DNA of 64,000 bases. It comes from Actibacterium lipolyticum (lineage in GTDB: Bacteria; Pseudomonadota; Alphaproteobacteria; Rhodobacterales; Rhodobacteraceae). This document shows positions 1-7,972 of this stretch, one piece after another. The position numbers and the translations under genes are program-made. Numbering within the stretch: the stretch's first letter is position 1; every line of letters begins with the position of its first letter. The notes below the pieces were generated by a model. That model saw only the letters and a program-made list of their open reading frames with translations. It ran no database searches and was not told where the DNA came from. The stretch spans positions 1,612,001-1,676,000 of the forward strand of contig NZ_FXYE01000001.1 of the NCBI RefSeq assembly GCF_900184935.1. The letters are read 5' to 3'.

Positions 1-167
1 GAGTGGTGGCATTAGCCTAGGAACATTGGGAGGGAACGCCATGAGATTACGTGAAACGACCCTCCCTTTCCAGGAGACTGGAAAGTCTGGCTAAGGTGTA
101 TTTTCGCCAACTGGTCTGACGTTGATTTCGCGCTTCGTCCTTCATCCCCAATGTTGCGGCGCGAAAC
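1..167. other. Non-coding left edge with two stem-loops
   Basis: No convincing gene is seen. Two perfect hairpins lie side by side: a 7-bp stem (28-34 with 61-67, GGGAGGG/CCCTCCC) and an 8-bp stem (67-74 with 79-86) closed by a GAGA loop of the GNRA type. No U-run follows either stem, so they do not look like simple terminators. The segment is cut by the window edge, so it could be part of a leader or RNA gene that starts outside. Confidence 0.4.
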
Positions 168-201
168 AAAAAAGGGCGGTGCAGTCATATGCTGCACCGC
201 C
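168..201 (-). terminator. Distal rho-independent terminator of rpsB-tsf
   Basis: On the minus strand a perfect 10-bp GC-rich stem (192-201 with 175-184) has a 7-nt loop and is followed by C and six T residues. It lies about 45 bp after the tsf stop codon and is the stronger of two tandem hairpins. Confidence 0.85.
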
Positions 202-213
202 TCTTCTTTTGGG

Positions 214-239
214 TAAAAGCCCCGACAGAAGCCGGGGCT
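214..239 (-). terminator. Proximal terminator hairpin after tsf
   Basis: A perfect 7-bp stem (233-239 with 218-224, AGCCCCG/CGGGGCT) is followed on the minus strand by a short TTT. It starts 8 bp after the tsf stop and acts in tandem with the stronger hairpin further on. Confidence 0.65.
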
Positions 240-246
240 CTAATCC

Positions 247-1122
247 TTAGCCTTTAGCGACTTTTGCCACTTCAGCTGCGAAGTCTTCGACTTCTTTTTC
301 GATGCCTTCGCCAACTTCGACGCGAGCAAAGCCAGTGATTTCAACACCAGCTTCTTCAGCAGCCTGCGCCACAGTCAGATCTGGGTTCACAACGAAAGCC
401 TGACCCAGAAGCGTAACTTCGGACAGGTACTTTTTCATACGACCTTCGATCATCTTTTCGATGACCTGCTCGGGCTTACCGCTTTCACGGGCTTGCTCGG
501 TCAGAACGGCTTTTTCGCGTGCAACCAGTTCTGGGTTCAGATCGTCAGCACCCAAGGAAGCAGGGTTAACAGCAGCAACGTGCATCGCAACCTGACGGCC
601 GAATGCTTCGTTGTCGCCTTTCAGCGCAACCAGTACGCCGATTTTGCCCATGCCTTCGGCAGCAGCGTTATGGACGTAAGACACAACAGTGTCGCCTTCC
701 AACGCAACCATACGACGCAGCGCCATGTTTTCGCCGATCGTAGCGATTTTCGACGTCAGCGTTTCTTCGACGGTTTTGCCGCCAAGGTCAGTCGCTTTCA
801 GCGCGTCCAGGTCAGCTGCGTTAACAGCGGCACCGGCAAACTGGCGAACCATTTCTTGGAATTCGGCGTTTTTACCAACGAAGTCAGTTTCAGAGTTCAC
901 TTCAACTGCAACACCGCGGCCTTCGCCAAGGCTAACGGCAACAAGGCCCTCAGCGGCGGTACGGCCGGATTTCTTAGCAGCTTTTGCAAGACCCTTGGTG
1001 CGCAGCCAATCAACCGCGGCGTCCATGTCGCCGTCAGTTTCGGTCAGCGCTTTTTTCGCGTCCATCATGCCTGCGCCGGTTGTGTCGCGCAGCTCTTTCA
1101 CCAATGCAGCGGTGATTGCCAT
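247..1122 (-). CDS. tsf: Translation elongation factor Ts
   Basis: EF-Ts is the cytoplasmic nucleotide exchange factor that reloads EF-Tu with GTP. The 291-residue protein has the N-terminal UBA-like domain, the diagnostic [12 protein letters not shown] motif near residue 20 and the TDFVGKN motif in the core. The start at 1122 ([11 protein letters not shown]) is chosen because AGGAG lies 8 nt upstream and it matches the family N-terminus; a 14-codon longer reading exists but has no ribosome binding site. It follows rpsB by 80 bp, the usual bacterial rpsB-tsf operon, and ends at two terminators. Confidence 0.97.
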   Translation of the reverse strand: MAITAALVKELRDTTGAGMMDAKKALTETDGDMDAAVDWLRTKGLAKAAKKSGRTAAEGLVAVSLGEGRGVAVEVNSETDFVGKNAEFQEMVRQFAGAAVNAADLDALKATDLGGKTVEETLTSKIATIGENMALRRMVALEGDTVVSYVHNAAAEGMGKIGVLVALKGDNEAFGRQVAMHVAAVNPASLGADDLNPELVAREKAVLTEQARESGKPEQVIEKMIEGRMKKYLSEVTLLGQAFVVNPDLTVAQAAEEAGVEITGFARVEVGEGIEKEVEDFAAEVAKVAKG

Positions 1123-1202
1123 GTCGGCTCTCCTAGATAGAATATCGGTGCCCGAACGCGGCATAACCCGCGTCCGGTATCAGTTCTGTGACAAGCTTAA
1201 AA

Positions 1203-1988
1203 TTAAGCTTCTGCAGGTGTTTCAGCAGCAGCTTCTTCAGCCAGTGCTTCTTCAACTGGGTTTTCTTCCAGCGCACCAATGTCAACGCCAGCTGCGTCCA
1301 TCTGAGCGGTCATGCCGTCCAGCGCCGCGCGGGATACCAGATCACAGTAAAGCGCGATCGCACGAGCCGCGTCATCGTTGCCAGGAACGATATAGTCGAT
1401 GCCATCTGGCGAGCAGTTGGTGTCGACGATAGCAACAACAGGAATACCCAGCTTTTTCGCTTCTGCGATGGCCAGATCTTCTTTCTTAACGTCGATGACG
1501 AAAAGAAGGTCTGGAACGCCGCCCATTTCGCGGATGCCGCCGAGGGAAGCTTGCAGTTTTGTCTGCTCGCGTTCCATGCCCAGACGCTCTTTCTTGGTCA
1601 GGCCTTCGGTGCCGGTTTCCATCTGCTCGTCGATAGCTTTCAGACGCTGGATCGACTGGGAAACAGTTTTCCAGTTGGTCAGCGTGCCGCCCAACCAACG
1701 GTGGTTCATGTAGTACTGCGCACATTTTTCAGCGGCTTCAGCAACAGGGCGCTGTGCCTGACGCTTGGTGCCTACGAACAGAATGCGGCCGCCGCGTGCT
1801 GCGGTTTCACGAACGACGTTCAGCGCCGCGTCCAGCATTGGAACGGTCTGCGTCAGGTCGAGAATGTGGATGCCGTTACGGTCGCCATAGATGAACTCGC
1901 CCATGCGGGGGTTCCAGCGTTGTGTTTGGTGACCATAGTGAACGCCAGCTTCAAGAAGCTGACGCATAGAGAAATCGGGAAGCGCCAT
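1203..1988 (-). CDS. rpsB: 30S ribosomal protein S2
   Basis: S2 is a small-subunit ribosomal protein needed for S1 binding and initiation. The 261-residue sequence carries the family hallmarks [11 protein letters not shown] near the N-terminus, the [11 protein letters not shown] segment, and PDLLFVID followed by the [10 protein letters not shown] strand. The start at 1988 (MALPDFSM) has AAGGA upstream; an in-frame ATG two codons earlier is possible. The acidic, alanine-rich C-terminus is typical of alphaproteobacterial S2. It is the first gene of the rpsB-tsf operon. Confidence 0.97.
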   Translation of the reverse strand: MALPDFSMRQLLEAGVHYGHQTQRWNPRMGEFIYGDRNGIHILDLTQTVPMLDAALNVVRETAARGGRILFVGTKRQAQRPVAEAAEKCAQYYMNHRWLGGTLTNWKTVSQSIQRLKAIDEQMETGTEGLTKKERLGMEREQTKLQASLGGIREMGGVPDLLFVIDVKKEDLAIAEAKKLGIPVVAIVDTNCSPDGIDYIVPGNDDAARAIALYCDLVSRAALDGMTAQMDAAGVDIGALEENPVEEALAEEAAAETPAEA

Positions 1989-2204
1989 GTCCATTTCCTT
2001 TTCCGGTTTGCGCCTGAGCAGGGTCATAGGGCATTCGCCCAACCGGCGGACCTTTGCGGGATTTCTCCCCGCGTGGCCCAAACCCCGCCTGTGAAGTAAG
2101 CGCGCGTTTAAGGTAGCGCGTATATCTTGGCAAGGCCCCTACCCTGAAAAATGCGATTTTTCTGGGGGTAATGTGCTAGTTTTAGCCATTCAAAGGAGAG
2201 ACCA
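1989..2204. promoter_or_regulatory. Divergent rpsB / cupin intergenic region
   Basis: About 215 bp separate the divergent rpsB and cupin genes, so promoters for both should lie here. On the minus strand TTGCCA followed by TAAACG with 17-bp spacing is a weak candidate for the rpsB promoter. That would give a leader of roughly 100 nt in which S2 autoregulation could act. No known leader motif was recognised. Confidence 0.35.
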
Positions 2205-2540
2205 ATGAATTTTCCAGATTTCATGATGTCATTACCAGCATTGGACCTGCCTTTCGACACAGAAACGGTCGAAGCGCGCGTAATCCGTTCTGATCATGGT
2301 CTAGCGGCGTTTTTCATATTCTATAAAGACATGGACCTGCCCCCGCATTCGCATAAGGGCCAATGGGGCACCGTGCTTGAGGGGCAGATCGAATTGACCA
2401 TTGGCGATGCCACGAAAACCTTTCGCCCCGGTGACAGCTATAACATCCCATCGGGTGTCGTGCATTCGGGCCGTGTTCCGGCGGGCACCAAGGTGATCGA
2501 CGTTTTTGAAGAACCGGATCGATATCCCATCAAAGCCTGA
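2205..2540 (+). CDS. Small single-domain cupin protein
   Basis: A 111-residue cytoplasmic protein with one cupin barrel. Motif 1 is seen as PPHSHKGQWGTVLEG (HxH metal ligands at about residues 47-49) and motif 2 as PGDSYNIPSGVVHSG with the second histidine. AAAGGAGAG lies upstream of the ATG. It is 38 bp ahead of psuK on the same strand, so it may be co-transcribed with pseudouridine catabolism, but cupins of this size cover sugar isomerases, dioxygenases and sensors, so substrate and reaction remain open. Confidence 0.8.
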   Translation: MNFPDFMMSLPALDLPFDTETVEARVIRSDHGLAAFFIFYKDMDLPPHSHKGQWGTVLEGQIELTIGDATKTFRPGDSYNIPSGVVHSGRVPAGTKVIDVFEEPDRYPIKA

Positions 2541-2578
2541 TCTTGCGCACGGCTGGGAAAGGTCGCACAAGACTGCAT

Positions 2579-3472
2579 ATGACAGCTACGCATAATATCA
2601 TCTGCATCGGCTCCGTCCTGTGGGACGTGATTGGCCGTGCGCCGAACCATTTGTCTGTTGGCTCTGACGTGCCGGGGCGCATCACGCGGCTTCCGGGTGG
2701 CGTTGCGATGAATATCGCGATGACCCTGCGCCGGTTTGGCCTTGTGCCGGCCCTATTAAGTGCCATCGGCGAAGACGAAGAAGGCCGCGAACTTGTGGCG
2801 ACCTGTACGCGTATGGGTATGGTGACCGATTACATCTATCGTTCGGCCGATCTGCCCACCGACCGCTATATGGCTGTTGAGGGCGGCAACGGCCTGATCG
2901 CCGCAATCGCCGATGCGCATTCCCTAGAGGCTGCTGGCGCCAAGATTTTGACAGCCCTAGAAGACGGGCGGCTGGGCAGCGCGAAGGCCCCCTATGCCGG
3001 GCCAATCGCGATTGATGGCAACTTGACCGAAGAGTTGCTTCAGGAAATCGCCAAAAGTCCGCTGTTCGCGAATGCGGATTTGCGGATCGCACCCGCCTCT
3101 CCTGGCAAAGCGGAACGTTTGCAGCCCCTGCTGGGCCATCAGAACGGCACGCTGTACGTCAATCTGGAAGAGGCCGGGTTGATGTGCCTGTCGACCTTCG
3201 AAACATCCCGTCAAGCCGCAGAAGCTCTGATGGCACGCGGTGCCCATCGTGTGCTTGTGACCAACGGCGGCGAAGATGCCACCATGGCGACACCCGGCAC
3301 GATCTGCTGCCAAACGCCGCCCCCTGTAATGGTGACGCGCGTAACAGGCGCCGGTGATACCTTTATGGCCGCCCATATCGCCGCAGAACTTCGCGGCGAT
3401 AGCCCCGATGATGCCCTAAGTGCGGCCCTGAAAGCCGCCGCCGTTTACGTTTCCGGAGAGACTCCTTTATGA
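2579..3472 (+). CDS. psuK: PfkB-family carbohydrate kinase, probable pseudouridine kinase
   Basis: A 297-residue ribokinase-like enzyme that probably phosphorylates pseudouridine with ATP to pseudouridine 5'-phosphate. It shows an N-terminal GG motif (RLPGGVAMNIA) and the PfkB signature VTGAGDTFMA near the C-terminus, whose Asp is the catalytic base. The ATG at 2579 is preferred over a TTG 12 codons upstream. The specificity is inferred from the gene immediately downstream, psuG, whose start overlaps the psuK stop as ATGA, implying translational coupling. PfkB enzymes are hard to tell apart by sequence alone. Confidence 0.85.
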   Translation: MTATHNIICIGSVLWDVIGRAPNHLSVGSDVPGRITRLPGGVAMNIAMTLRRFGLVPALLSAIGEDEEGRELVATCTRMGMVTDYIYRSADLPTDRYMAVEGGNGLIAAIADAHSLEAAGAKILTALEDGRLGSAKAPYAGPIAIDGNLTEELLQEIAKSPLFANADLRIAPASPGKAERLQPLLGHQNGTLYVNLEEAGLMCLSTFETSRQAAEALMARGAHRVLVTNGGEDATMATPGTICCQTPPPVMVTRVTGAGDTFMAAHIAAELRGDSPDDALSAALKAAAVYVSGETPL

Positions 3473-4374
3473 CCGCCCCGCTGACCTTTTCCGCCGAAGT
3501 TGCAAACGCAAAGGCCAACGGCCTGCCGATTGTTGCGTTGGAAAGCACGATTATCACCCACGGCATGCCCTTCCCGCAGAACCTTGAAACCGCGCGGTTG
3601 GTTGAAAAAAACGTGCGCGATGCGGGTGCGGTTCCGGCAACAATCGCGCTGATGGATGGGCAGATCCACATTGGGTTAGAGGGTGACGCGCTGGAACGTC
3701 TGGCCCAAACCAAAGACGCGAAAAAGATCAGCCGGGCCGATATTGCCGCCTGCCTTTCCATGGGCTGGACGGGCGCAACAACCGTGGCGGCGACTATGAT
3801 ATGCGCGCAGTTGGCGGGCATCCACGTGTTTGCCACCGGCGGCATTGGCGGCGTCCATCGCGGCGCAGAGCTTGATTTCGACATCTCCGCCGACCTTCAG
3901 GAATTGGCGCAAACGGCGGTTACTGTCGTCGGCGCTGGGGCCAAGGCCATTCTGGACCTGCCCAAAACGTTAGAGGTTCTTGAAACCCTTGGTGTGCCCG
4001 TCATTGGATACGGCACTGATGACCTGCCCGCGTTTTGGTCGCGCAGCGCGGGGCTTCCCGCACCTCTTCGGATGGATACGGCGGCGGAAATTGCCGCAGC
4101 GCACGTCATGCGTGGAAAATTGGGGCTGTCCGGCGGTCAGCTTGTTGCCAACCCCATCCCGGTCGCGGATGAAATTCCATCGGATCAGATTAACCCAATC
4201 ATCGAAGCCGCGCTTGCTGATGCAAAAGGTATTTCCGCAAAAGAAGTTACGCCCTTCCTGTTACGCCGGATCTTTGACCTGACCGAGGGACGCTCGTTGA
4301 CCGCAAACATCTCTCTTGTGCTTAACAATGCGCGGCTTGCTGCTGCAATCGCCCGCGAAATTGGCGCAAACTGA
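3469..4374 (+). CDS. psuG: Pseudouridine-5'-phosphate glycosidase
   Basis: PsuG reversibly cleaves the C-glycosidic bond of pseudouridine 5'-phosphate to uracil and ribose 5-phosphate. The 301-residue protein is collinear with the family: [11 protein letters not shown] (catalytic Glu25), KKISRAD (Lys86) and [11 protein letters not shown] (Lys159, the Schiff-base lysine by comparison with E. coli YeiN), plus the [12 protein letters not shown] metal/substrate loop. Its ATG overlaps the psuK stop. Together the two genes form a complete pathway for salvaging pseudouridine released by RNA turnover. Confidence 0.96.
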   Translation: MTAPLTFSAEVANAKANGLPIVALESTIITHGMPFPQNLETARLVEKNVRDAGAVPATIALMDGQIHIGLEGDALERLAQTKDAKKISRADIAACLSMGWTGATTVAATMICAQLAGIHVFATGGIGGVHRGAELDFDISADLQELAQTAVTVVGAGAKAILDLPKTLEVLETLGVPVIGYGTDDLPAFWSRSAGLPAPLRMDTAAEIAAAHVMRGKLGLSGGQLVANPIPVADEIPSDQINPIIEAALADAKGISAKEVTPFLLRRIFDLTEGRSLTANISLVLNNARLAAAIAREIGAN

Positions 4375-4460
4375 ATGAATTACAGTCCGTATCAGCGCAC
4401 CGTGTTGTAGTGCCGTCGCCAAGTACATAGATTGCGGCACAACAAGGAAGCGCGCATAGC

Positions 4461-5177
4461 ATGTTTGAACAAGAAGAAAATAACGAGCAACAAAACCGCA
4501 AACGGCGCGCCCCCCTCGGTGGGGTACGCGGCTCGTTCCTGACGGGCTTGGTCGTGATTGCACCAATCGGCCTGACAGTGTGGCTGGTCTGGACAGTCAT
4601 CGGCTGGGTCGACGGGTTCGTCCTACCGTTCGTGCCGGCAAAATATCATCCGCAAAACTTCATCGGGATCGATATTCACGGCGTCGGCGTGATCTTCTTC
4701 CTGCTTTTTACACTGGTCATTGGGTGGATCGCAAAAGGGCTGATTGGGCGGTCGTTTCTGTCATGGGCCGAAGGGCTTGTTGATCGGATGCCCGTTGTAA
4801 GGTCCGTCTATAACGGATTGAAACAACTTGCAGAAACTGTTTTGGCGCAATCGGAATCGTCCTTCGAACAAGCCTGCCTTATCGAATATCCGCGTAAAGG
4901 TATCTGGGCTGTGGCATTCGTTTCAACCACCACAAAGGGCGAAGTTGACCGGCGCATCCCCCGCGAAGAGCCATTGATCAGCGTTTTCCTTCCCACCACC
5001 CCAAACCCAACGTCGGGCTTTTTGCTTTTCGTTCCGCGCGAAGAGGTTATCCTGCTGGATATGAGCGTTGAGGATGCGGCCAAATTGGTGATCTCTGCCG
5101 GGTTGGTCTACCCGAACGACAAGGTTCAATCTGGCACGCCTCGGGTCGAGAAACAGCCAGAGCTTCTGGATCACTAA
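4461..5177 (+). CDS. DUF502 inner-membrane protein
   Basis: A 238-residue protein of the DUF502 family. After a basic, Gln-rich N-terminal tail there are two hydrophobic segments (about residues 24-50 and 72-92), then a conserved soluble part with the DRMPVVRSVYNGLKQ motif and TTPNPTSGF. AAGGA precedes the ATG. The function of the family is not established. The LysE exporter gene starts 6 bp after its stop, so the two are probably co-transcribed. Confidence 0.85.
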   Translation: MFEQEENNEQQNRKRRAPLGGVRGSFLTGLVVIAPIGLTVWLVWTVIGWVDGFVLPFVPAKYHPQNFIGIDIHGVGVIFFLLFTLVIGWIAKGLIGRSFLSWAEGLVDRMPVVRSVYNGLKQLAETVLAQSESSFEQACLIEYPRKGIWAVAFVSTTTKGEVDRRIPREEPLISVFLPTTPNPTSGFLLFVPREEVILLDMSVEDAAKLVISAGLVYPNDKVQSGTPRVEKQPELLDH

Positions 5178-5183
5178 CCCCAG

Positions 5184-5795
5184 ATGTTCGCCGCTGCTAT
5201 CACCGGATATCTGACCGCGTTTTCGCTTATCCTTGCGATTGGCGCACAGAATGCATTTGTGTTGCGTCAGGGCCTGTTGCGCGCGCACGTCTTTTGGCTG
5301 TGCCTGCTTTGCGCGCTATCCGACGCGATCTTGATCACGGCGGGCGTTGCAGGCTTTAGCGCGGTTGTTCACCTTTACCCGACGCTGCCAAAGCTAATGG
5401 CGCTAGCCGGTGCTGCCTTCCTGTTTGTCTATGGTGCCATGCGGTTTTACGCGGCGTGGAAAGGCAATTACGAATTGGTCCTTTCCGGACAATCCGCGCC
5501 TCTGTGGCCAACCCTTGCCACAGCCGCCGCTTTTACGTGGCTTAACCCCCACGTCTACCTTGATACGCTGGGGCTGATCGGCGCGGTATCCACGCAGTTT
5601 GAACCGACACCGCAAAAGATTGCCTTTGCTGTTGCTGCCACGGCTGCCTCTTTCAGCTTTTTCTTTGGCCTTGGATATGGCGCGCGCATGTTGGCACCGA
5701 TCATGCAGAGCGTGCGTGCTTGGCGCATTTTCGACATCGGCGTGGGCGCCGTCATGTGGATGATCGCGCTGGCGCTGCTGACGGGCGAATTCTAG
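5184..5795 (+). CDS. LysE/ArgO-family amino acid exporter
   Basis: A 203-residue polytopic inner-membrane protein with about six hydrophobic segments. Family hallmarks are AIGAQNAFVLRQG near residue 20 and TWLNPHVYLDTL in the middle, both typical of the LysE/ArgO basic amino acid exporters, so export of lysine or arginine is likely. It follows the DUF502 gene by 6 bp. Its last bases overlap the end of the convergent patatin gene by 4 bp. No LysG/ArgP-type regulator lies next to it. Confidence 0.88.
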   Translation: MFAAAITGYLTAFSLILAIGAQNAFVLRQGLLRAHVFWLCLLCALSDAILITAGVAGFSAVVHLYPTLPKLMALAGAAFLFVYGAMRFYAAWKGNYELVLSGQSAPLWPTLATAAAFTWLNPHVYLDTLGLIGAVSTQFEPTPQKIAFAVAATAASFSFFFGLGYGARMLAPIMQSVRAWRIFDIGVGAVMWMIALALLTGEF

Positions 5796-6829
5796 TTAAA
5801 CATCGCCGCCAGATCGACGGTCGAGTCGTTGTTGATTGCGCCACGATGCGTTTCAAGGAACCCATCAGCCGCAGCGCGCCCAGCCTGAAACAGATCATCC
5901 AACAGCAACGGATTTGGCACCAGCTTGGTGACGACGTTAAGCTTTTGCATCAACGTATCGTCCGAAACCATGTGAATTAAAACGTTTTTCATGGTCCCCT
6001 CTTCGATCCGACCCTCTGCGATCAGGCGTTTCACAAACGCGATGGAGCGAAGCTCGCGCAGAAGCGATGAATTGAAGCTGACCTCGTTAATTCGGTTTTG
6101 GATGTCTTGCGGGGTCACCGGAACGCTGTCGCGGACCAATGGGTTGATGTTCACCACCACGATATCATCAGGCAGTTTCAGATCATAAAGTGGGAAAAGC
6201 GCAGGGTTGCCGGTATACCCGCCATCCCAATAGGCCTCTGTCTTGCCGGTTGTTGGGTCATCAATCTCGATCGCTTTAAACACGGTCGGCAAACACGCCG
6301 AGGCCAAGATCGCATCGGTTGAGATTTCATCCTTCGTGAAGATCCGCGCCTTCCCCGTTCGCACGTTCGTTGCGCAGACATAGAACCGCGGCCCTTCAGC
6401 CGTACACACCCGGCCAAAATCGAACTGATCAACCACGCGCTGCAACGGGTTTTGATAAAACGGCCCATAGAAATAAGGGCTCATCATACGCGATGCGGTA
6501 TCGACCAACGAATTGGACAGGGACAGCTCGATGGTGCGTGACAGTGCGGCGGTGCCGGGTGCAAACCCCGCCATCCAGCTGTTCATGCGCATGTCACCGA
6601 CAGCACCGATTTGCCCCCAAAGCCAGGCAAGGTTCTCGCGTGCGCCCTCGCGCCCACCTGACAATAGACCGGCCTTTAACGCGGCCCCATTCAGCGCCCC
6701 GGCCGACGTGCCCGAGATGGCGGCGATTTCGATGCCCTCATCCTCAAGGATACGGTCAAGCACGCCCCATGTGAACGCGCCGTGCGCGCCGCCGCCTTGA
6801 AGGGCCAAGTTTATCCGTTTGACGGCCAA
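5792..6829 (-). CDS. Patatin-like phospholipase
   Basis: A 345-residue serine lipase of the patatin family. The oxyanion loop QGGGAHGAF (11-19), the nucleophile elbow GTSAG with Ser42, and the DGG motif with Asp202 give the complete Ser-Asp dyad. No signal peptide is visible, so it probably acts in the cytoplasm on phospholipids or lipid/PHB granules. It is 27 bp downstream of the 3-hydroxybutyrate dehydrogenase gene on the same strand; the pairing suggests a shared role in lipid or polyhydroxybutyrate turnover, which is an inference. Confidence 0.92.
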   Translation of the reverse strand: MAVKRINLALQGGGAHGAFTWGVLDRILEDEGIEIAAISGTSAGALNGAALKAGLLSGGREGARENLAWLWGQIGAVGDMRMNSWMAGFAPGTAALSRTIELSLSNSLVDTASRMMSPYFYGPFYQNPLQRVVDQFDFGRVCTAEGPRFYVCATNVRTGKARIFTKDEISTDAILASACLPTVFKAIEIDDPTTGKTEAYWDGGYTGNPALFPLYDLKLPDDIVVVNINPLVRDSVPVTPQDIQNRINEVSFNSSLLRELRSIAFVKRLIAEGRIEEGTMKNVLIHMVSDDTLMQKLNVVTKLVPNPLLLDDLFQAGRAAADGFLETHRGAINNDSTVDLAAMFN

Positions 6830-6856
6830 ACCGGCCCTCCAGTTCTGGTCAGGGCG

Positions 6857-7630
6857 TCAAAGGGCGGTCCAGCCGCCATCGACGCTGATTGTGGTGCCGG
6901 TGATCTGCGCCGCGGCATCAGAACATAGGAACACAGCGGTACCGCCGATTTGTTCAACCGTTGCGAAGGCCTTGGACGGCTGGCGCGCAAGCAGCACGTC
7001 GCGGACAACCGTATCACGGTCCATGTTGTATTCTTTCATCGTATCCGGAATCTGAGACTCCACCAGCGGCGTCAACACATAGCCGGGGCAGATTGCGTTC
7101 GCGGTGATCGGCTCTTCCGCGGTTTCCAAGGCGATCACTTTGGTCATGCCGACGACGCCGTGCTTGGCGGCGACATAAGCGGATTTGAATGGCGACGCGG
7201 TAAGCCCATGTGCCGAGGCGATGTTAACCACCCTGCCCCAACCAGCCTTACGCATCATCGGCAACGCCGCAGCGGCCGTATGAAACGAAGAATTCATGTT
7301 GATCGCGATGATCGCATCCCACTTTTCCGCCGGGAATTCATCAACCGGGGCGACGTGCTGAATACCGGCATTGTTCACCAAAATATCGCAGACACCCGCC
7401 TGTTCGATCAGCGCGCGGCACTCATCCCCTTTGGACATGTCGGCCTTGATATAGCGTGCGGTCACGCCATGCTCTTTTCCAAGGGCTTCGGCCAGTTTGT
7501 GATCTTCGTCACGGTCGGTAAAGGAGTTCAGAACCACATTGGCACCAGCCTTGGCCAGTTCATGGGCAACGCCCAGACCGATACCCGAGTTTGAGCCGGT
7601 GATAACGGCGGTCTTTCCCTTAAGCGACAT
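6857..7630 (-). CDS. bdhA: 3-hydroxybutyrate dehydrogenase
   Basis: A 257-residue short-chain dehydrogenase that probably interconverts D-3-hydroxybutyrate and acetoacetate with NAD. The Rossmann motif TGSNSGIG (11-18), NNAG (86-89) and the catalytic Ser139, Tyr152, Lys156 are all present. The segments IASAHGLTASPFKSAYVAAK and ICPGYVLTPLV match the 3-hydroxybutyrate dehydrogenase subfamily. The start at 7630 is supported by AGGAGG; an upstream in-frame extension is discarded. It leads the bdhA-patatin operon. Confidence 0.93.
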   Translation of the reverse strand: MSLKGKTAVITGSNSGIGLGVAHELAKAGANVVLNSFTDRDEDHKLAEALGKEHGVTARYIKADMSKGDECRALIEQAGVCDILVNNAGIQHVAPVDEFPAEKWDAIIAINMNSSFHTAAAALPMMRKAGWGRVVNIASAHGLTASPFKSAYVAAKHGVVGMTKVIALETAEEPITANAICPGYVLTPLVESQIPDTMKEYNMDRDTVVRDVLLARQPSKAFATVEQIGGTAVFLCSDAAAQITGTTISVDGGWTAL

Positions 7631-7781
7631 TGCGGTTCCTCCTGCATTGGTTGGATGCAGCGCGAATTGCTGCATATGCGAAACATGGATCATCGCCACA
7701 GATATTGCGAGGGGGAAACCACGCAGATAACGCCCCGACCCTATTTCAACGCACGATTTGGTGGAAAAGTTTCTGCAGCGC

Positions 7782-7858
7782 AAAAAAAAACGCCCGCGCG
7801 AAGCGGGCGTTAAGTTATTGAGGCAGGTTTCATACAGGCAAGAAACCTATCGAGCAGT
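7782..7858 (-). ncRNA. Candidate trans-acting small RNA of about 77 nt
   Basis: Read on the minus strand, a sigma-70-like promoter is followed by a predicted start near 7858. Next comes a 7-bp hairpin (7842-7848 with 7825-7831, 10-nt loop), a single-stranded A/U-rich linker, and an 8-bp GC stem (7803-7810 with 7790-7797) ending in nine T residues. The promoter, start, hairpin, linker and Rho-independent terminator give the layout of an Hfq-type small RNA. No gene on this strand lies upstream that the terminator could serve. The family is not recognised. It is 150 bp upstream of bdhA on the same strand. Confidence 0.65.
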
Positions 7859-7864
7859 GCCCTC

Positions 7865-7893
7865 TTTATACGCAAACTCTGGCCACCGTCCAA
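7865..7893 (-). promoter_or_regulatory. Sigma-70-like promoter of the small-RNA candidate
   Basis: On the minus strand TTGGAC (7893-7888) and TATAAA (7870-7865) are separated by exactly 17 bp. This is the best consensus match noticed in the intergenic DNA of the window. Confidence 0.65.
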
Positions 7894-7972
7894 GCTAAAA
7901 GTTTGAAATGGTTGGGAAGCGGGCTTAGGGTTGCAGTCAAAGAATACAGGGATCTTGAGGATTGTTGCAGAA

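Larger units (their letters stand above)
7631..7972. other. Gene-free stretch between bdhA and the YejA-like gene
   Basis: No protein gene fits here. It should hold the bdhA promoter, the start region of the divergent plus-strand transport gene, and the minus-strand small-RNA candidate at 7782-7858 with its promoter at 7865-7893, both listed separately. Confidence 0.6.

Noticed and set aside
493-2099. Long plus-strand open frames opposite tsf and rpsB
   Set aside because: Both genes on the minus strand are certain; the opposite frames are composition-driven shadows without ribosome binding sites.
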